Shown piece after piece: positions 26,158-35,369 of a stretch of 64,000 nt of DNA. Position 1 is the first letter of the stretch. Every line of letters begins with the position of its first letter. Below the pieces are notes generated by a model, which made no database searches, had not been told where the DNA came from, and saw nothing but the letters and a program-made list of their open reading frames with translations. The translations under genes were made by a program, and so were the position numbers. Location: assembly GCA_944384295.1 (NCBI GenBank), contig CALWSU010000005.1, forward strand, positions 28,745 to 92,744. Direction: 5' to 3'. This stretch comes from an uncultured Lachnospiraceae bacterium (GTDB taxonomy: Bacteria > Bacillota > Clostridia > Lachnospirales > Anaerotignaceae).

Positions 26158-29100
26158 TTATTCTATCTTTTGTTGTGTGGCAAAGTCTACAGAAATCAAT
26201 TTTGAAACACCTTTTTCCTGCATCGTCACACCATACATTACATCAGCAAATTCCATAGTGCCTTTTCGGTGTGTAATGACAATAAACTGTGTTTCCTTTG
26301 AGAATTTCGTCAAATATTGTGCATACCGTCGCACATTGGCATCGTCTAATGCTGCTTCGATTTCATCTAAAATACAAAACGGCGATGGCTTCATTTTCAA
26401 AATCGAAAACAAGATTGCAATTGCAGTCAAAGCACGTTCTCCACCAGAAAGCAACTGCATATTTTGCAAACTTTTTCCAGGAGGTTGTGCCACAATTTCG
26501 ATGGCACTTTCCAGCGCTTGCTGTTCGTCTGCCAGTTTTAAATACGCTTTGCCGCCACCAAACATTTCTTGAAATACTACGCTGAAATTTTCAGAGATAA
26601 TCGAAAATTGTTCTCGGAATTGCTGTTCCATACGTGCAGTCAATTCTGCAATCATTTCACGCAATTTTTCTTCCGCTTCCAAAATATCTTCTTTTTGTGC
26701 ATTTAAGAAGCCATATCGCTCTTTTACTTCTTGATATTGTGCAATTGCGCTTACATTGACTTCCCCGATTTGCTGCATTTGGCTTTTCCATTCTTTTCGC
26801 TGTTGTTGCAGTTGTGCATACGCGCGTGTATCTTCTTGCGTATATTGCTGTGCTTCTTCGTAAGTCATTTCATAAATATCAAAAATCTGTGCAAAAATAC
26901 GCTCTTGTTCCTCACGCAAACGCTCCTGCTTTGTGGCAATACGAAATAATTCTTGCTCCAATTTCGTGATGGTTTCCTGCGCACTTTGGTTTTTTTGCTC
27001 CCAAATTTCTGCTTGCTGCGCCAATTCCGCAATTTTTTGCGTTGTTTCTGTACGTGTTTGCTGCAATTCTTCCGCTTTTTGGCGTAAAGCATTGGCATGC
27101 TGGCGCAATTGTTCTTGTTTTTCTGTGCTTTGATTCTCGTTTTTTTCCAAGAACTCTATTTGTTGTATAATATTTTCTTCTTCTTGATGTAAGGCTTGTT
27201 CTTCTTCGCGCAAACGTTGCAATGTTTCTTCGGCATTCTCTAACTGTTGTGTACTTTGTGAAACATGAATTTTCGCTTGTGTGATTTCTTCTAATAATTG
27301 TTCCCTGCGCTTGTTTTCCACACTAAAATCCTTTTGAAATGCAGATAACGCCGCATTGGCTTGTTCCATTGCTGCTTCAGACTGTGCCAAAGCATCTTGA
27401 CTTTTTACAATATCTTGTTGCGTATGATTGATTTGGGTTTCCAACTGTTCTTTTTCCAATTGCAGCAATTTTTGTTTCTGTTTGGTTTGCGCTATTTCTT
27501 CCTGCATTTTTTCAAACTCTTGCGTACCGCTATGTATGGTAACAGTCAATTTTTGCAATTCCAATTTTTTATCCATTTGCTGCATTGCGATTTCCTGCAA
27601 ATCTTCTTCCGCTAACTCCAAAGTTTTTTGTAATTGTTGGATTTTGCTGTCGACTTGCTGTATTTGTTCTTGCAGTGCTTGTATTTCGCGACTTCTGCCA
27701 AATATATGACTGCTTTTTTTTGCTTGAGAACCACCAGTCATAGAACCGCCTGCATGCATCAAGTCGCCTTCTAATGTCACCATTTTATACTGATGGAGAT
27801 ATTGTTTTGCCAATCGTACCGCATCATCTAAAGATTCTATCACTAATATTCTGCCTAATAAATATGACATAATACCTTGATATTGCGCATCAAAACTGAC
27901 CAGCGCATCAGCTGTACCCAATACACCTTTTTCATATAAAATAGATGCACTGCTTTCTAAGCTGCGTCCACGTACTGCGGTCATTGGTAAAAAAGTCGCA
28001 CGTCCCAAACGTCTTTGTTTTAGGTAGGTAATGGCTGATTTTGCGTCCTCCTCTGTACGAGTCACCACATTTTGCATGGCTCCACCCAAAGCCGATTCTA
28101 TTGCCATTTCATATTGTTCTGGCACTTGCAATAATTCCCCTACTGCGCCACAAATCCCACGTTGTTGACGGTCGGGCAATTGCAATAAACTTTTGACGCT
28201 ATTGTAATATCCTTCATGGTCGCGTTCCATTTCAGACAATAATTTGAAACGCGAACGTTTTGCAGAAACTTCTCTTTCTTGATTGTGCAATGCTTGTTCC
28301 GCTTGTGTACGGTTTTGCGTTGCATGCTGATAATCCTGTTCCAAAGCCTCTAATTCTTTTTCTAAAAAAGCGACTTGTGCCTGTTGTTCTCCTGCTTTTT
28401 TCTCTAAGACTTGATAGTGAACTTCTTGTTGTTCCAAGCGGCTATCGGTTTGGGCGATTTCATCTTCTACTTGTTTTTTGCGCATCCCAAATTGCTCTAA
28501 CATCGCCTGACGTTTGGCAATTTCTCCTTTTGCTTCGGTGCCTTTACGCATTTGTTCAAAGATTTCATCTTTGACGCTTTCCGCTTGGGATTGGCTTTCT
28601 TCTAACGCCGTATGCAACGCTTGATAGGTTTCTTCTGTTTTGGTCAAATGCTCTTGTTGCTGTTGTATGGTCAAGCGCAATGCTGCAATCCGGCTGCGGC
28701 TAACTTCCTGCTCTTGTTGTTTTTGTACTTGTTGCTGCTGTTTTTGCGCAATCTCTCGTTGCATACGTGCTGCATTTTCTGCATCATGTTGCATTTGTTC
28801 TTTCGCCAGTCGCAATTTCCCTTCTGTTTTTTCAATATCGGTCATTACCTGCGTGATACTTTCTGTACAATTTTGCAAAGCAACATTGGCTGCTTCACTT
28901 TGCTGTTTTGTATCTTGTAAAGCATCTTTTGCCTCTGCTGCTGCGTCTTGTGCCTGCGTTTGCTGCAAAGCGGCAGTTGCCGTAATATCTGCCAAATGGC
29001 ATATCTCCTGTTCTGCTTGTTTGACTTCTGTACAAAATAGCGCAAGCTCTGCCTGTTTGAGTTGTTCACGCAAATCTAAATACCGCTTTGCCTGTCTGCT

Positions 29101-29724
29101 TTGTTCTTCTAAAGGCTCTAATTGTATTTCTAACTCTGAAATAATATCTTCTACACGTAAGAGATTTTGTTTTTCTTTTTCTAATTTGCTTTCGGCTTCA
29201 CTTCTTCTAGCCTTATATTTTACAATGCCTGTGGCTTCCTCAAAAATACGCCTGCGTTCCTCGCCTTTGGCATTCAAAATTTCATCAATCCGTCCCTGAC
29301 CAATGATGGAATATCCTTCCCGTCCCACGCCGGTATCCATAAATAATTCTTGTACATCTTTCAGACGGCAAGTTGTACCATTGATACGATATTCACTTTC
29401 ACCTGAACGAAATACCCTTCTGGTAACCTGCACTTCTGAAAACTCCAAAGGCATACGACCATCTTGATTATCTATTACAATACTGACTTCTGCAAAACCT
29501 TGTGGTTTACGCGTTTCGGTACCAGCAAAAATAATATCTTCCATTTTATCCCCACGCAGGCTTTTGGCTCTTTGCTCTCCCAATACCCAACGCACCGCAT
29601 CAGATACATTGCTTTTGCCGCTGCCATTGGGTCCCACTACGGCAGTGATTCCTGGATTAAATTCTAATTTTACTTTTTCTGGAAAGGACTTAAAGCCTTG
29701 TAAATCCAATCGTTTTAAGTACAT
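26158..29724 (-). CDS. smc: Chromosome segregation ATPase SMC
   Basis: Structural maintenance of chromosomes protein, 1188 residues, which folds back at a hinge and dimerises to organise the nucleoid with ScpAB. N-terminal Walker A VGPNGSGKSNVSDAVRWVLGEQ (about 31-52), two long coiled coils, hinge near 515-660 (ICGAVGELLQVPEQYE, GGSMTGGSQAKKSSH), C-terminal signature LLSGGERALTAIAILFSIL and Walker B FCILDEIEAALDD. It starts at ATG 29724. The usual upstream rnc gene is not here: a dihydroorotase-like gene precedes it on the same strand. Confidence 0.98.
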   Translation of the reverse strand: MYLKRLDLQGFKSFPEKVKLEFNPGITAVVGPNGSGKSNVSDAVRWVLGEQRAKSLRGDKMEDIIFAGTETRKPQGFAEVSIVIDNQDGRMPLEFSEVQVTRRVFRSGESEYRINGTTCRLKDVQELFMDTGVGREGYSIIGQGRIDEILNAKGEERRRIFEEATGIVKYKARRSEAESKLEKEKQNLLRVEDIISELEIQLEPLEEQSRQAKRYLDLREQLKQAELALFCTEVKQAEQEICHLADITATAALQQTQAQDAAAEAKDALQDTKQQSEAANVALQNCTESITQVMTDIEKTEGKLRLAKEQMQHDAENAARMQREIAQKQQQQVQKQQEQEVSRSRIAALRLTIQQQQEHLTKTEETYQALHTALEESQSQAESVKDEIFEQMRKGTEAKGEIAKRQAMLEQFGMRKKQVEDEIAQTDSRLEQQEVHYQVLEKKAGEQQAQVAFLEKELEALEQDYQHATQNRTQAEQALHNQEREVSAKRSRFKLLSEMERDHEGYYNSVKSLLQLPDRQQRGICGAVGELLQVPEQYEMAIESALGGAMQNVVTRTEEDAKSAITYLKQRRLGRATFLPMTAVRGRSLESSASILYEKGVLGTADALVSFDAQYQGIMSYLLGRILVIESLDDAVRLAKQYLHQYKMVTLEGDLMHAGGSMTGGSQAKKSSHIFGRSREIQALQEQIQQVDSKIQQLQKTLELAEEDLQEIAMQQMDKKLELQKLTVTIHSGTQEFEKMQEEIAQTKQKQKLLQLEKEQLETQINHTQQDIVKSQDALAQSEAAMEQANAALSAFQKDFSVENKRREQLLEEITQAKIHVSQSTQQLENAEETLQRLREEEQALHQEEENIIQQIEFLEKNENQSTEKQEQLRQHANALRQKAEELQQTRTETTQKIAELAQQAEIWEQKNQSAQETITKLEQELFRIATKQERLREEQERIFAQIFDIYEMTYEEAQQYTQEDTRAYAQLQQQRKEWKSQMQQIGEVNVSAIAQYQEVKERYGFLNAQKEDILEAEEKLREMIAELTARMEQQFREQFSIISENFSVVFQEMFGGGKAYLKLADEQQALESAIEIVAQPPGKSLQNMQLLSGGERALTAIAILFSILKMKPSPFCILDEIEAALDDANVRRYAQYLTKFSKETQFIVITHRKGTMEFADVMYGVTMQEKGVSKLISVDFATQQKIE

Positions 29725-29770
29725 AACTCACCTCATTGTTGCCCACCACACAAAGCCAAATCATCACAAA

Positions 29771-31045
29771 CTATATTTGTATTGCGCCGCCTACAATGGT
29801 ATGGCAAACTCTGCCTTTGAGTTGAAATCCCGCAAACGGTGAAAATTTTGCTTTAGAAGCAAATTCCTTTGGTTCCACCTTGTATGGCTGTGTGGTTTCT
29901 ATGACAATCAAATCCGCATCATTTCCCACTGCAATGACACCTTTTTGTGTTAATTTCAAAATTTCAGCAGGTTTTTTCGACATCATTTCGCTCAAACGCT
30001 CCAAAGAAATCACACCTGTATCTACCAAATAGGTATAACTAATGGCAAAAGCCGTTTCCCATGCGGATATACCGTAGGCAGCATTTCCAAATTCTTTATT
30101 TTTTTCATTTTGTGGGGTAGGACTATGCCCTGAAGCAATGACATCAATCGTACCATCTGCAATACCTTCCAAAATCGCCTGTACGTCATCATGTGTGCGC
30201 AATGGAGGGTCTACTTTCACATATGTGTTATAATCTTCTACATCTTCTTCTGTCAATGCGAAATAATGTGGACACGTTTCACATGTGACTGCAATCCCTC
30301 TTTTTTTGGCATCACGCACCATACGAATCGCACCTCTTGTGCTGATGGTCGCAATATGCAAACGTGCGCCTGTTGTTTCTGCTAACAATATATTTCTAGC
30401 AACATGCAGTTCTTCTGCCTCTCTTGGCATACCTGCAAGCCCTAAACATGCCGCAGTATAGCCTTCATTCATGACACCTTTTCCAGATAAGGTTCTATCT
30501 TCACAATGTGTCATAACTGGCAAATCGAACATTTTTGTATAACGCATGACATTACGCAAAAAAGCCGCACTATCAATAATTTCATCTCCATCTGAAATAC
30601 CTACAATGCCAGCCTGATACATTTCCCCAATTTCTGCCAAATCTCTGCCTTCACAGCCCATAGACATACTGCCATATGGAAAAATATTGACAGAATCCTG
30701 TGCTTTTGCTTTTGAAATGATATATTCTACCACTGTTTTATTATCAATCACGGGCTTTGTATTGGGTTCACAGGTAATACTTGTAAAGCCACCCTTTGCC
30801 GCACTTGCCGCTGAAGTTTCAATATCTTCAATATTTTCAAACCCTGGCTCACAGATATTGCAATGCATATCAATCAATCCCGCTAATACATACTTTCCTG
30901 CAACATCTAATATCGTTTCGCCTTTGGGCTGCAAGCCTGTTTTGATTTCTGTAATTTTACCATTCTGAATCCGTATATCGCACAATGTTTTTGGTATCGC
31001 TTCGCCACTGCACAAGCGGCAATTTTTCAACAACAAATCTTTCAT
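29771..31045 (-). CDS. Dihydroorotase-like protein lacking several metal ligands
   Basis: Full-length (424 residues) member of the type I dihydroorotase family, with intact TIM-barrel blocks (LAGLIDMH, AAKGGFTS, EPNTKP, THCEDRTL, ETCPHYFALT, PFAGFQLKGRV). Key catalytic positions are altered. The metal motif HxH is H61-C-N63, the His after HIA is Thr233, and the Asp/His block normally TDHAPH reads SGHSPT (Gly306, Thr310). Asp in SDGDE and His180 remain. Comparable non-catalytic PyrC' proteins hold ATCase together in Pseudomonas, and a structural role here is inferred. It overlaps the ATCase-like gene by 4 bp. The symbol pyrC is withheld because activity is doubtful. Confidence 0.9.
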   Translation of the reverse strand: MKDLLLKNCRLCSGEAIPKTLCDIRIQNGKITEIKTGLQPKGETILDVAGKYVLAGLIDMHCNICEPGFENIEDIETSAASAAKGGFTSITCEPNTKPVIDNKTVVEYIISKAKAQDSVNIFPYGSMSMGCEGRDLAEIGEMYQAGIVGISDGDEIIDSAAFLRNVMRYTKMFDLPVMTHCEDRTLSGKGVMNEGYTAACLGLAGMPREAEELHVARNILLAETTGARLHIATISTRGAIRMVRDAKKRGIAVTCETCPHYFALTEEDVEDYNTYVKVDPPLRTHDDVQAILEGIADGTIDVIASGHSPTPQNEKNKEFGNAAYGISAWETAFAISYTYLVDTGVISLERLSEMMSKKPAEILKLTQKGVIAVGNDADLIVIETTQPYKVEPKEFASKAKFSPFAGFQLKGRVCHTIVGGAIQI

Positions 31046-31977
31046 ACCAAGCCACCCCCCATTTGTGACAATATATAGAACATTGCCATACGTACCGCAA
31101 CACTATTTGCAATCTGGTCATTGATGATACATTGTGGACTATCAATCACACCGCCTGAAATCTCAATCCCTCTTTGAATGGGTCCGGGGTGCATGACAAT
31201 AGCATCCGGCTTTGCATATTGCAGTAACTTATGGTCTATGCGGAAAAATCGTTTATATTCGTCCAATGTTGGCAAATTCATTTTATCCTGCGTTTCTAAG
31301 CGCATACGAGTTGTTAATATAACGTCTGCATCTTGTACTGCTTTTTTCGATTCATAATGTACTGTAACACCGAATCTTTCCATTTCGGGTAATAACAATG
31401 TCGGTGGTCCTGCGACATGTACCTCAGCACCCAATTTTGTCAAGCCCCAAATATTGCTTTTTGCCACACGACTATGTAAAAAATCTCCAATCATAGCAAC
31501 TTTTAAGCCTTCAAATTTACCTTTGCTTTCTTTGATTGTTAGTAAATCCAACAAAGATTGACCCGGATTTTCATTATATCCATCACCCGCATTGATGACA
31601 GATGCTTCGACACATTTTGCCAGCAAACGCGCTGCACCCGCCATAGGATGACGCAAAATGATAAAGTCTGCACCCATCTGGTCAATCAATTGTCCCATAT
31701 CCTGCAAGCTTTCTCGTTCCATATCGTGTGCAGAATTTGTCATATCTACCACATTTGCGCTCAAATGTTGTGCTGCCAATTCATAGGATAATTTTGCTCT
31801 TGCACTTTGTTCATAAAATAATATAATGACAGATTTTCCTTGTAAATGTGGGGATTTTTTATTTTTTTGATTTAAGATATATTTCATGGTTTCGGCTGTT
31901 GTCAGGATATAGCGAATATCCTCTGCCGTCAAATCACGTAATCCAAAAAAGTCCTTCCGATGTAGTGACATTGGCAT
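31042..31977 (-). CDS. Aspartate carbamoyltransferase-like protein with degenerate active site
   Basis: 311 residues, full length for a PyrB catalytic chain and clearly of that family (INAGDG, SLLDLLTI, AMIGD..HSRVAKSNIWGLTKLGAEV, MHPGPIQRGIEI). The carbamoyl-phosphate loop STRT reads SARA (58-61). The Lys84 of the partner loop aligns with Glu87, His134 with Asn137 and Gln231 with Arg226 (E. coli numbers first). Arg105, Gln137 and Arg167 equivalents remain. Catalysis is therefore unlikely by family knowledge. It starts at ATG 31977 behind AGGAGGAAATGCCA or six bases later. It sits next to rluD as true pyrB does in Bacillus. Confidence 0.9.
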   Translation of the reverse strand: MPMSLHRKDFFGLRDLTAEDIRYILTTAETMKYILNQKNKKSPHLQGKSVIILFYEQSARAKLSYELAAQHLSANVVDMTNSAHDMERESLQDMGQLIDQMGADFIILRHPMAGAARLLAKCVEASVINAGDGYNENPGQSLLDLLTIKESKGKFEGLKVAMIGDFLHSRVAKSNIWGLTKLGAEVHVAGPPTLLLPEMERFGVTVHYESKKAVQDADVILTTRMRLETQDKMNLPTLDEYKRFFRIDHKLLQYAKPDAIVMHPGPIQRGIEISGGVIDSPQCIINDQIANSVAVRMAMFYILSQMGGGLV

Positions 31978-32073
31978 TTCCTCCTGTCATACTGTTTCCT
32001 GTCATATCTTTGTATCTTTATATCTTTTATCGTTTGATACCTTTCTATCTTTTATCTTTTATTTTTTATGTTT
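31978..32073. repeat. Short ATCTTTTAT/GATA repeats in the rluD-pyrB-like spacer
   Basis: The 96-bp spacer is made largely of ATCTTTTAT- and TGTCAT-like units (two copies of CCTGTCAT). It contains TATCGTTTGATAC (32028-32040), identical to the core of the palindrome at 6517-6534. Confidence 0.5.
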
Positions 32074-32994
32074 TTATGCTTTCAAACGTGTCAACAGGGT
32101 TTCAAAATATGGCGGCAAAGGTGCTTCAAATTCCATATATTCTCCTGTAGAAGGATGTCGAAAACCCAACACGCGCGCATGCAAGACTTGTCCCTCTAAA
32201 CCAAAAGGCTGTTTTTTCTTCCCATATACTGTATCTCCTAACAGTGGATGTCCAATATACGTCATGTGTACACGAATTTGATGGGTGCGCCCTGTTTCCA
32301 ACTGTGCTTCGATGAGCGTAAAATTCCCCAAACGCTCCAACACACGGTAATGTGTGACTGCATGCCGGCTATGTTTTTGTGTCACAGCCATTTTTTTTCT
32401 ATCTTGTGGATTTCTGCCAATTGGCTGGTCGACCGTTCCACTTTCTTCGGAAAATCCATTATATACGATTGCATTATATTTTCGTGTAATGCTGTGTACC
32501 GCTAACTGCTCCGCCAAAGATTGATGTGCTGCATTATTCTTTGCTACCATCAATACACCTGATGTATCTTTATCAATGCGATGCACAATACCTGGACGTT
32601 TTTCTCCATTGATTCCAGAAAGTTCTGCGCCACAATGATACATCAGTGCATTGACCAATGTACCACTGGTATGTCCTGGCGCGGGGTGCACCACCATACC
32701 TTGCGGCTTATTCAATACAATCACATCTTGATCCTCATATAAAATATCAAGTGGTATATTTTCTGGTAAAATTTCCGGTTCTGCCACATCTGGTATTTGC
32801 ACATCTATGACGTCTTTTTCTCGCAGTTTATAATTCGGTTTCACAGCTTTGCCATTGAGTTGTATGTGACCTTGCTCCATCAGTTTTTGTACACCACTTC
32901 TGGATACATCTTCCAAAGCGTCCGCTAAAAATACATCAATACGTATGCCAATATCCTCTTTTTCTGCTGCAAATGTCATATATTCCATATTCAT
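32074..32994 (-). CDS. rluD: 23S rRNA/RNA pseudouridine synthase, RluD family
   Basis: Isomerises uridine in large-subunit rRNA. 306 residues: N-terminal S4 RNA-binding domain (about 15-70, RIDVFLADALEDVSRSGVQKLMEQG), then the RluA/RluD catalytic domain with HRIDKDTSGVLMVAKN carrying the catalytic Asp, VHPAPGHTSGTLVNAL, and the C-terminal GRTHQIRVHMTYIGHPLLGD. The start overlaps the lspA stop (ATGA), matching the Bacillus lspA-ylyB arrangement. Exact target uridines are not determined by sequence. Confidence 0.93.
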   Translation of the reverse strand: MNMEYMTFAAEKEDIGIRIDVFLADALEDVSRSGVQKLMEQGHIQLNGKAVKPNYKLREKDVIDVQIPDVAEPEILPENIPLDILYEDQDVIVLNKPQGMVVHPAPGHTSGTLVNALMYHCGAELSGINGEKRPGIVHRIDKDTSGVLMVAKNNAAHQSLAEQLAVHSITRKYNAIVYNGFSEESGTVDQPIGRNPQDRKKMAVTQKHSRHAVTHYRVLERLGNFTLIEAQLETGRTHQIRVHMTYIGHPLLGDTVYGKKKQPFGLEGQVLHARVLGFRHPSTGEYMEFEAPLPPYFETLLTRLKA

Positions 32995-33473
32995 TCTTCT
33001 TTCTTTTTCTCTTTATCCTCTCGTATCACAAACAACATCAAAACACATAATAGTATTACACCACATACCACATAAATATCTGCAACATTAAACACAGGCC
33101 ATTGTATAAATGTAAATTCAAAAAAGTCTACTACATACCCACGAAAAATACGGTCAATTACATTTCCAACTGCACCCGCCAAAACCATAATCAATGCCAC
33201 ACGTACTAGATTGTATTCTTTTTTCTTTGGTAATGTCATAAAATAGTATACCAAAATAGCTACAATCACGGCAACCATCAATAATATGATCCATTTTTTG
33301 CCCGAAAGCATACCAAATGCCACACCACGATTTTCTACAAACGTAAAATCTAAAACACCATCTAACACAGTAATATTATCTATGGGTTTTAGCTGTGTTA
33401 CTGCTAAATACTTTGTCCATTGATCTAAGCCAATCATCACTAGAACTGCCACCAAAGACAGTACCCACATCAT
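32991..33473 (-). CDS. lspA: Lipoprotein signal peptidase (signal peptidase II)
   Basis: Membrane aspartic protease that removes the signal peptide from prolipoproteins. 160 residues with four membrane helices. The family blocks are GLDQWTKYLA, FVENRGVAFGML, GAVGNVIDRIFRGYVVDFF (first catalytic Asp) and FNVADIYVV (second catalytic Asp). It starts at ATG 33473 behind AAAGGTGGAACATAC; the longer frame to 33758 lacks family similarity. A Lys/Glu tail is present. A second, more diverged copy is at 60068-60520. Confidence 0.95.
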   Translation of the reverse strand: MMWVLSLVAVLVMIGLDQWTKYLAVTQLKPIDNITVLDGVLDFTFVENRGVAFGMLSGKKWIILLMVAVIVAILVYYFMTLPKKKEYNLVRVALIMVLAGAVGNVIDRIFRGYVVDFFEFTFIQWPVFNVADIYVVCGVILLCVLMLFVIREDKEKKKEE

Positions 33474-33611
33474 GTATGTTCCACCTTTCTTATCCTTCCA
33501 ATGCTTCTTACTGTTTGATTCTGCAAAAAACAAAAATGGACGAAAACATTTTTTCTTTACGCTTTCGTCTATCTCTTGCCCAACAGGATTGACACATATT
33601 TTTTGAATGCG

Positions 33612-33661
33612 CAACAATTGACTGAAAGAAACAAACCATTTGTTTCCTTCAGTCAATCTAT
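33612..33661 (-). terminator. Possible terminator after divIVA
   Basis: ATTGACTGAA.GAAACAAA pairs with TTTGTTTCCTTCAGTCAAT around a 3-4-nt loop, 24 bp past the divIVA stop. The U-tract is poor, so this may be a processing or pausing hairpin. Confidence 0.5.
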
Positions 33662-33684
33662 CCTGTGATTTGCCCAATATTGTA

Positions 33685-34215
33685 TTATGTATTTTGTTCC
33701 AATTGCGCTTCTTTCTCCGCCAAAATCTCGTTTTTATCCAACAATTCAATTTCAGCATAGAGCAATAATTTCACTCTGGCGCGCATCAATTCATAACGAT
33801 TCTGCAATGCAGAAATGTCTTGCTCCATTTCATATACTTTGGTACGTGCATTTGCCAAAATCTCATCACGTTCCAATTTTGCACGTGCAATGATTTGTTC
33901 TGCTTCTGCTTTTGCAGTTGCTTTTGTTTCTTCTGCGGCTGCTTCTGCCAATGTCAAAGTACGTTCCAAAGTTTTTTCTAAATTGCGTAAACGCTCTGTA
34001 TCTTCTACTGCTGGTTGCACCACTTGTACTGGCTGTACCGGCTGTATCGGCTGGATAGGTTCTGCCTGTTTTTGTTTTGCGCGTTCCATACTCTCCCGAT
34101 ACAAGCGCTCATAGTCCTCATAGATATCATCTAAAAAAGTATCTACTTCTTCTGGAGAATAGCCTACTGCTACTTTTTTAAAATCCTTTGTCGCAATATC
34201 ATTGGGTGTGACCAC
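33685..34215 (-). CDS. divIVA: DivIVA-domain cell-division protein
   Basis: Curvature-sensing coiled-coil protein that marks poles and septa. 176 residues: the N-terminal DivIVA domain MVTPNDIATKDFKKVAVGYSPEEVDTFLDDIYEDYERLY, a Pro/Gln-repeat linker (PIQPIQPVQPVQ) and a coiled coil (about 90-170). A GTG at 34215 behind AAGGAGGTTTTGTT gives the correct family start; the track of in-frame codons further upstream overlaps ylmH. It is last of the ylm cluster, and the expected ileS gene is absent downstream. Confidence 0.93.
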   Translation of the reverse strand: MVTPNDIATKDFKKVAVGYSPEEVDTFLDDIYEDYERLYRESMERAKQKQAEPIQPIQPVQPVQVVQPAVEDTERLRNLEKTLERTLTLAEAAAEETKATAKAEAEQIIARAKLERDEILANARTKVYEMEQDISALQNRYELMRARVKLLLYAEIELLDKNEILAEKEAQLEQNT

Positions 34216-34234
34216 AACAAAACCTCCTTGTCCT

Positions 34235-35023
34235 TTATACATATACGCCAACTTCTAAACCAATACGTTCCTTTTTGTTTTTGCCGCCTATAGACAGAAT
34301 GCGAAAACGTCCATATCCTCTGATGGATACCATATCGCCTTCTTTTAATAAAAAGGAAGCATTGGTCACTGTATTCCAATTTACATTTGCTTTTTCCGCA
34401 GCAATCAATGTTTGAATTTTGCCACGGGAAAGATGCAGTACGCCACTTGCTACGCCATCTAATCGCAAAGAAGCCACTGTCAATCTACGTATGTCAATTT
34501 CCTTTTGTATGATGATTTCGTTACATGCAGTCCGTGTCACACGCACGGGGGTACGTGAAACCTTTGTCAATTGTGTTGTAATATATTCTGCAATTTCTTC
34601 TTTGACAAAACAGATTGTTTCCTGTGTACCAACGAAAATATCGCCTATTTTCCCGCGGTCAATTCCCAAACCCAATATAGAACCCAAATAATCTCTATGA
34701 CTCAAATCAGATTGTGCAAACTTTTGTGGCAAAGAGATACGCAATGCACAAATTGGAAATGCATCTGCATCCAATGTCATATAGTCCGGTGCAAAACCCA
34801 ACATTCGTCTTTCACTTTCCGTATGTCCGCCAAATGCCATAACTTGCAAATCTGGTTCATATTGCAGCTTGTCCAAAAATTTTCCGCTTTTTGCCATATC
34901 TAAAAAATCGGTAAACGCATAACAATGACGTTTCCAACTGAAAGCAGCCTGATCCAGAACTTTTGCAAACAAAAGTCTTTCTTCAGGCTGTGTGATCGTC
35001 TGTAATAATGCCTGTTTATTCAA
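34235..35023 (-). CDS. ylmH: YlmH-like S4-domain RNA-binding protein
   Basis: 262 residues. The N-terminal part is the YlmH alpha/beta domain (FGGHTESERRMLGFAPDY, RDYLGSILGLGIDRGKIGDI). The C-terminal part (about 180-250) is an S4 domain (IDIRRLTVASLRLDGVASGVLHLSRGKIQTLIAAEKANVNW, EGDMVSIRGYGRFRI). YlmH homologues act in ribosome-associated quality control and lie in the divIVA cluster. A TTG at 35023 behind GGAGGGAGTCCAT is the start. It ends 19 bp before the divIVA start codon. Confidence 0.92.
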   Translation of the reverse strand: MNKQALLQTITQPEERLLFAKVLDQAAFSWKRHCYAFTDFLDMAKSGKFLDKLQYEPDLQVMAFGGHTESERRMLGFAPDYMTLDADAFPICALRISLPQKFAQSDLSHRDYLGSILGLGIDRGKIGDIFVGTQETICFVKEEIAEYITTQLTKVSRTPVRVTRTACNEIIIQKEIDIRRLTVASLRLDGVASGVLHLSRGKIQTLIAAEKANVNWNTVTNASFLLKEGDMVSIRGYGRFRILSIGGKNKKERIGLEVGVYV

Positions 35024-35075
35024 ATGGACTCCCTCCGCTTTTGCAGATGATCAACAAAATCCTTCCTAACTCTTA

Positions 35076-35357
35076 TCAGAACCACGCAACCAATCCCAAT
35101 AACAGCTGTTTGACTAGCACCATCAAAATCAAAGCGATGACAGGAGAAAAGTCCAACATCATACCGCCACCTAATGGTGATTTATCTAACATTCTTCTGC
35201 ATGGTCCTAAAATCGGTTCTGTCAATTGATAGATGAACCGACCAACTGGATTATTGATCCCAAATAATGGAATCCAAGATAATATAATACGAATAAATAT
35301 CAGCCATTCCAGAACCTGAAAAAATACATCAATGGCTCTGCTTAATAATATTTGCAT
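35076..35357 (-). CDS. ylmG: YggT-family membrane protein (YlmG)
   Basis: 93-residue membrane protein with two hydrophobic segments around IRIILSWIPLFGINNPVGRFIYQLTEPILGPCRRML, the core YggT motif. The family is linked to cell-division site or membrane organisation in Firmicutes and cyanobacteria. It starts at ATG 35357 behind GGAAGTGT, 12 bp after sepF. Confidence 0.92.
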   Translation of the reverse strand: MQILLSRAIDVFFQVLEWLIFIRIILSWIPLFGINNPVGRFIYQLTEPILGPCRRMLDKSPLGGGMMLDFSPVIALILMVLVKQLLLGLVAWF

Positions 35358-35369
35358 ACACTTCCATCC

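Noticed and set aside
28640..29299. Plus-strand 219-codon frame antisense to smc
   Set aside because: Mirror of the coiled-coil region, Cys/Ser-rich, no ribosome site.
33474..33758. N-terminal extension of lspA
   Set aside because: No LspA similarity before the MMWVLS start at 33473, which has its own ribosome site.
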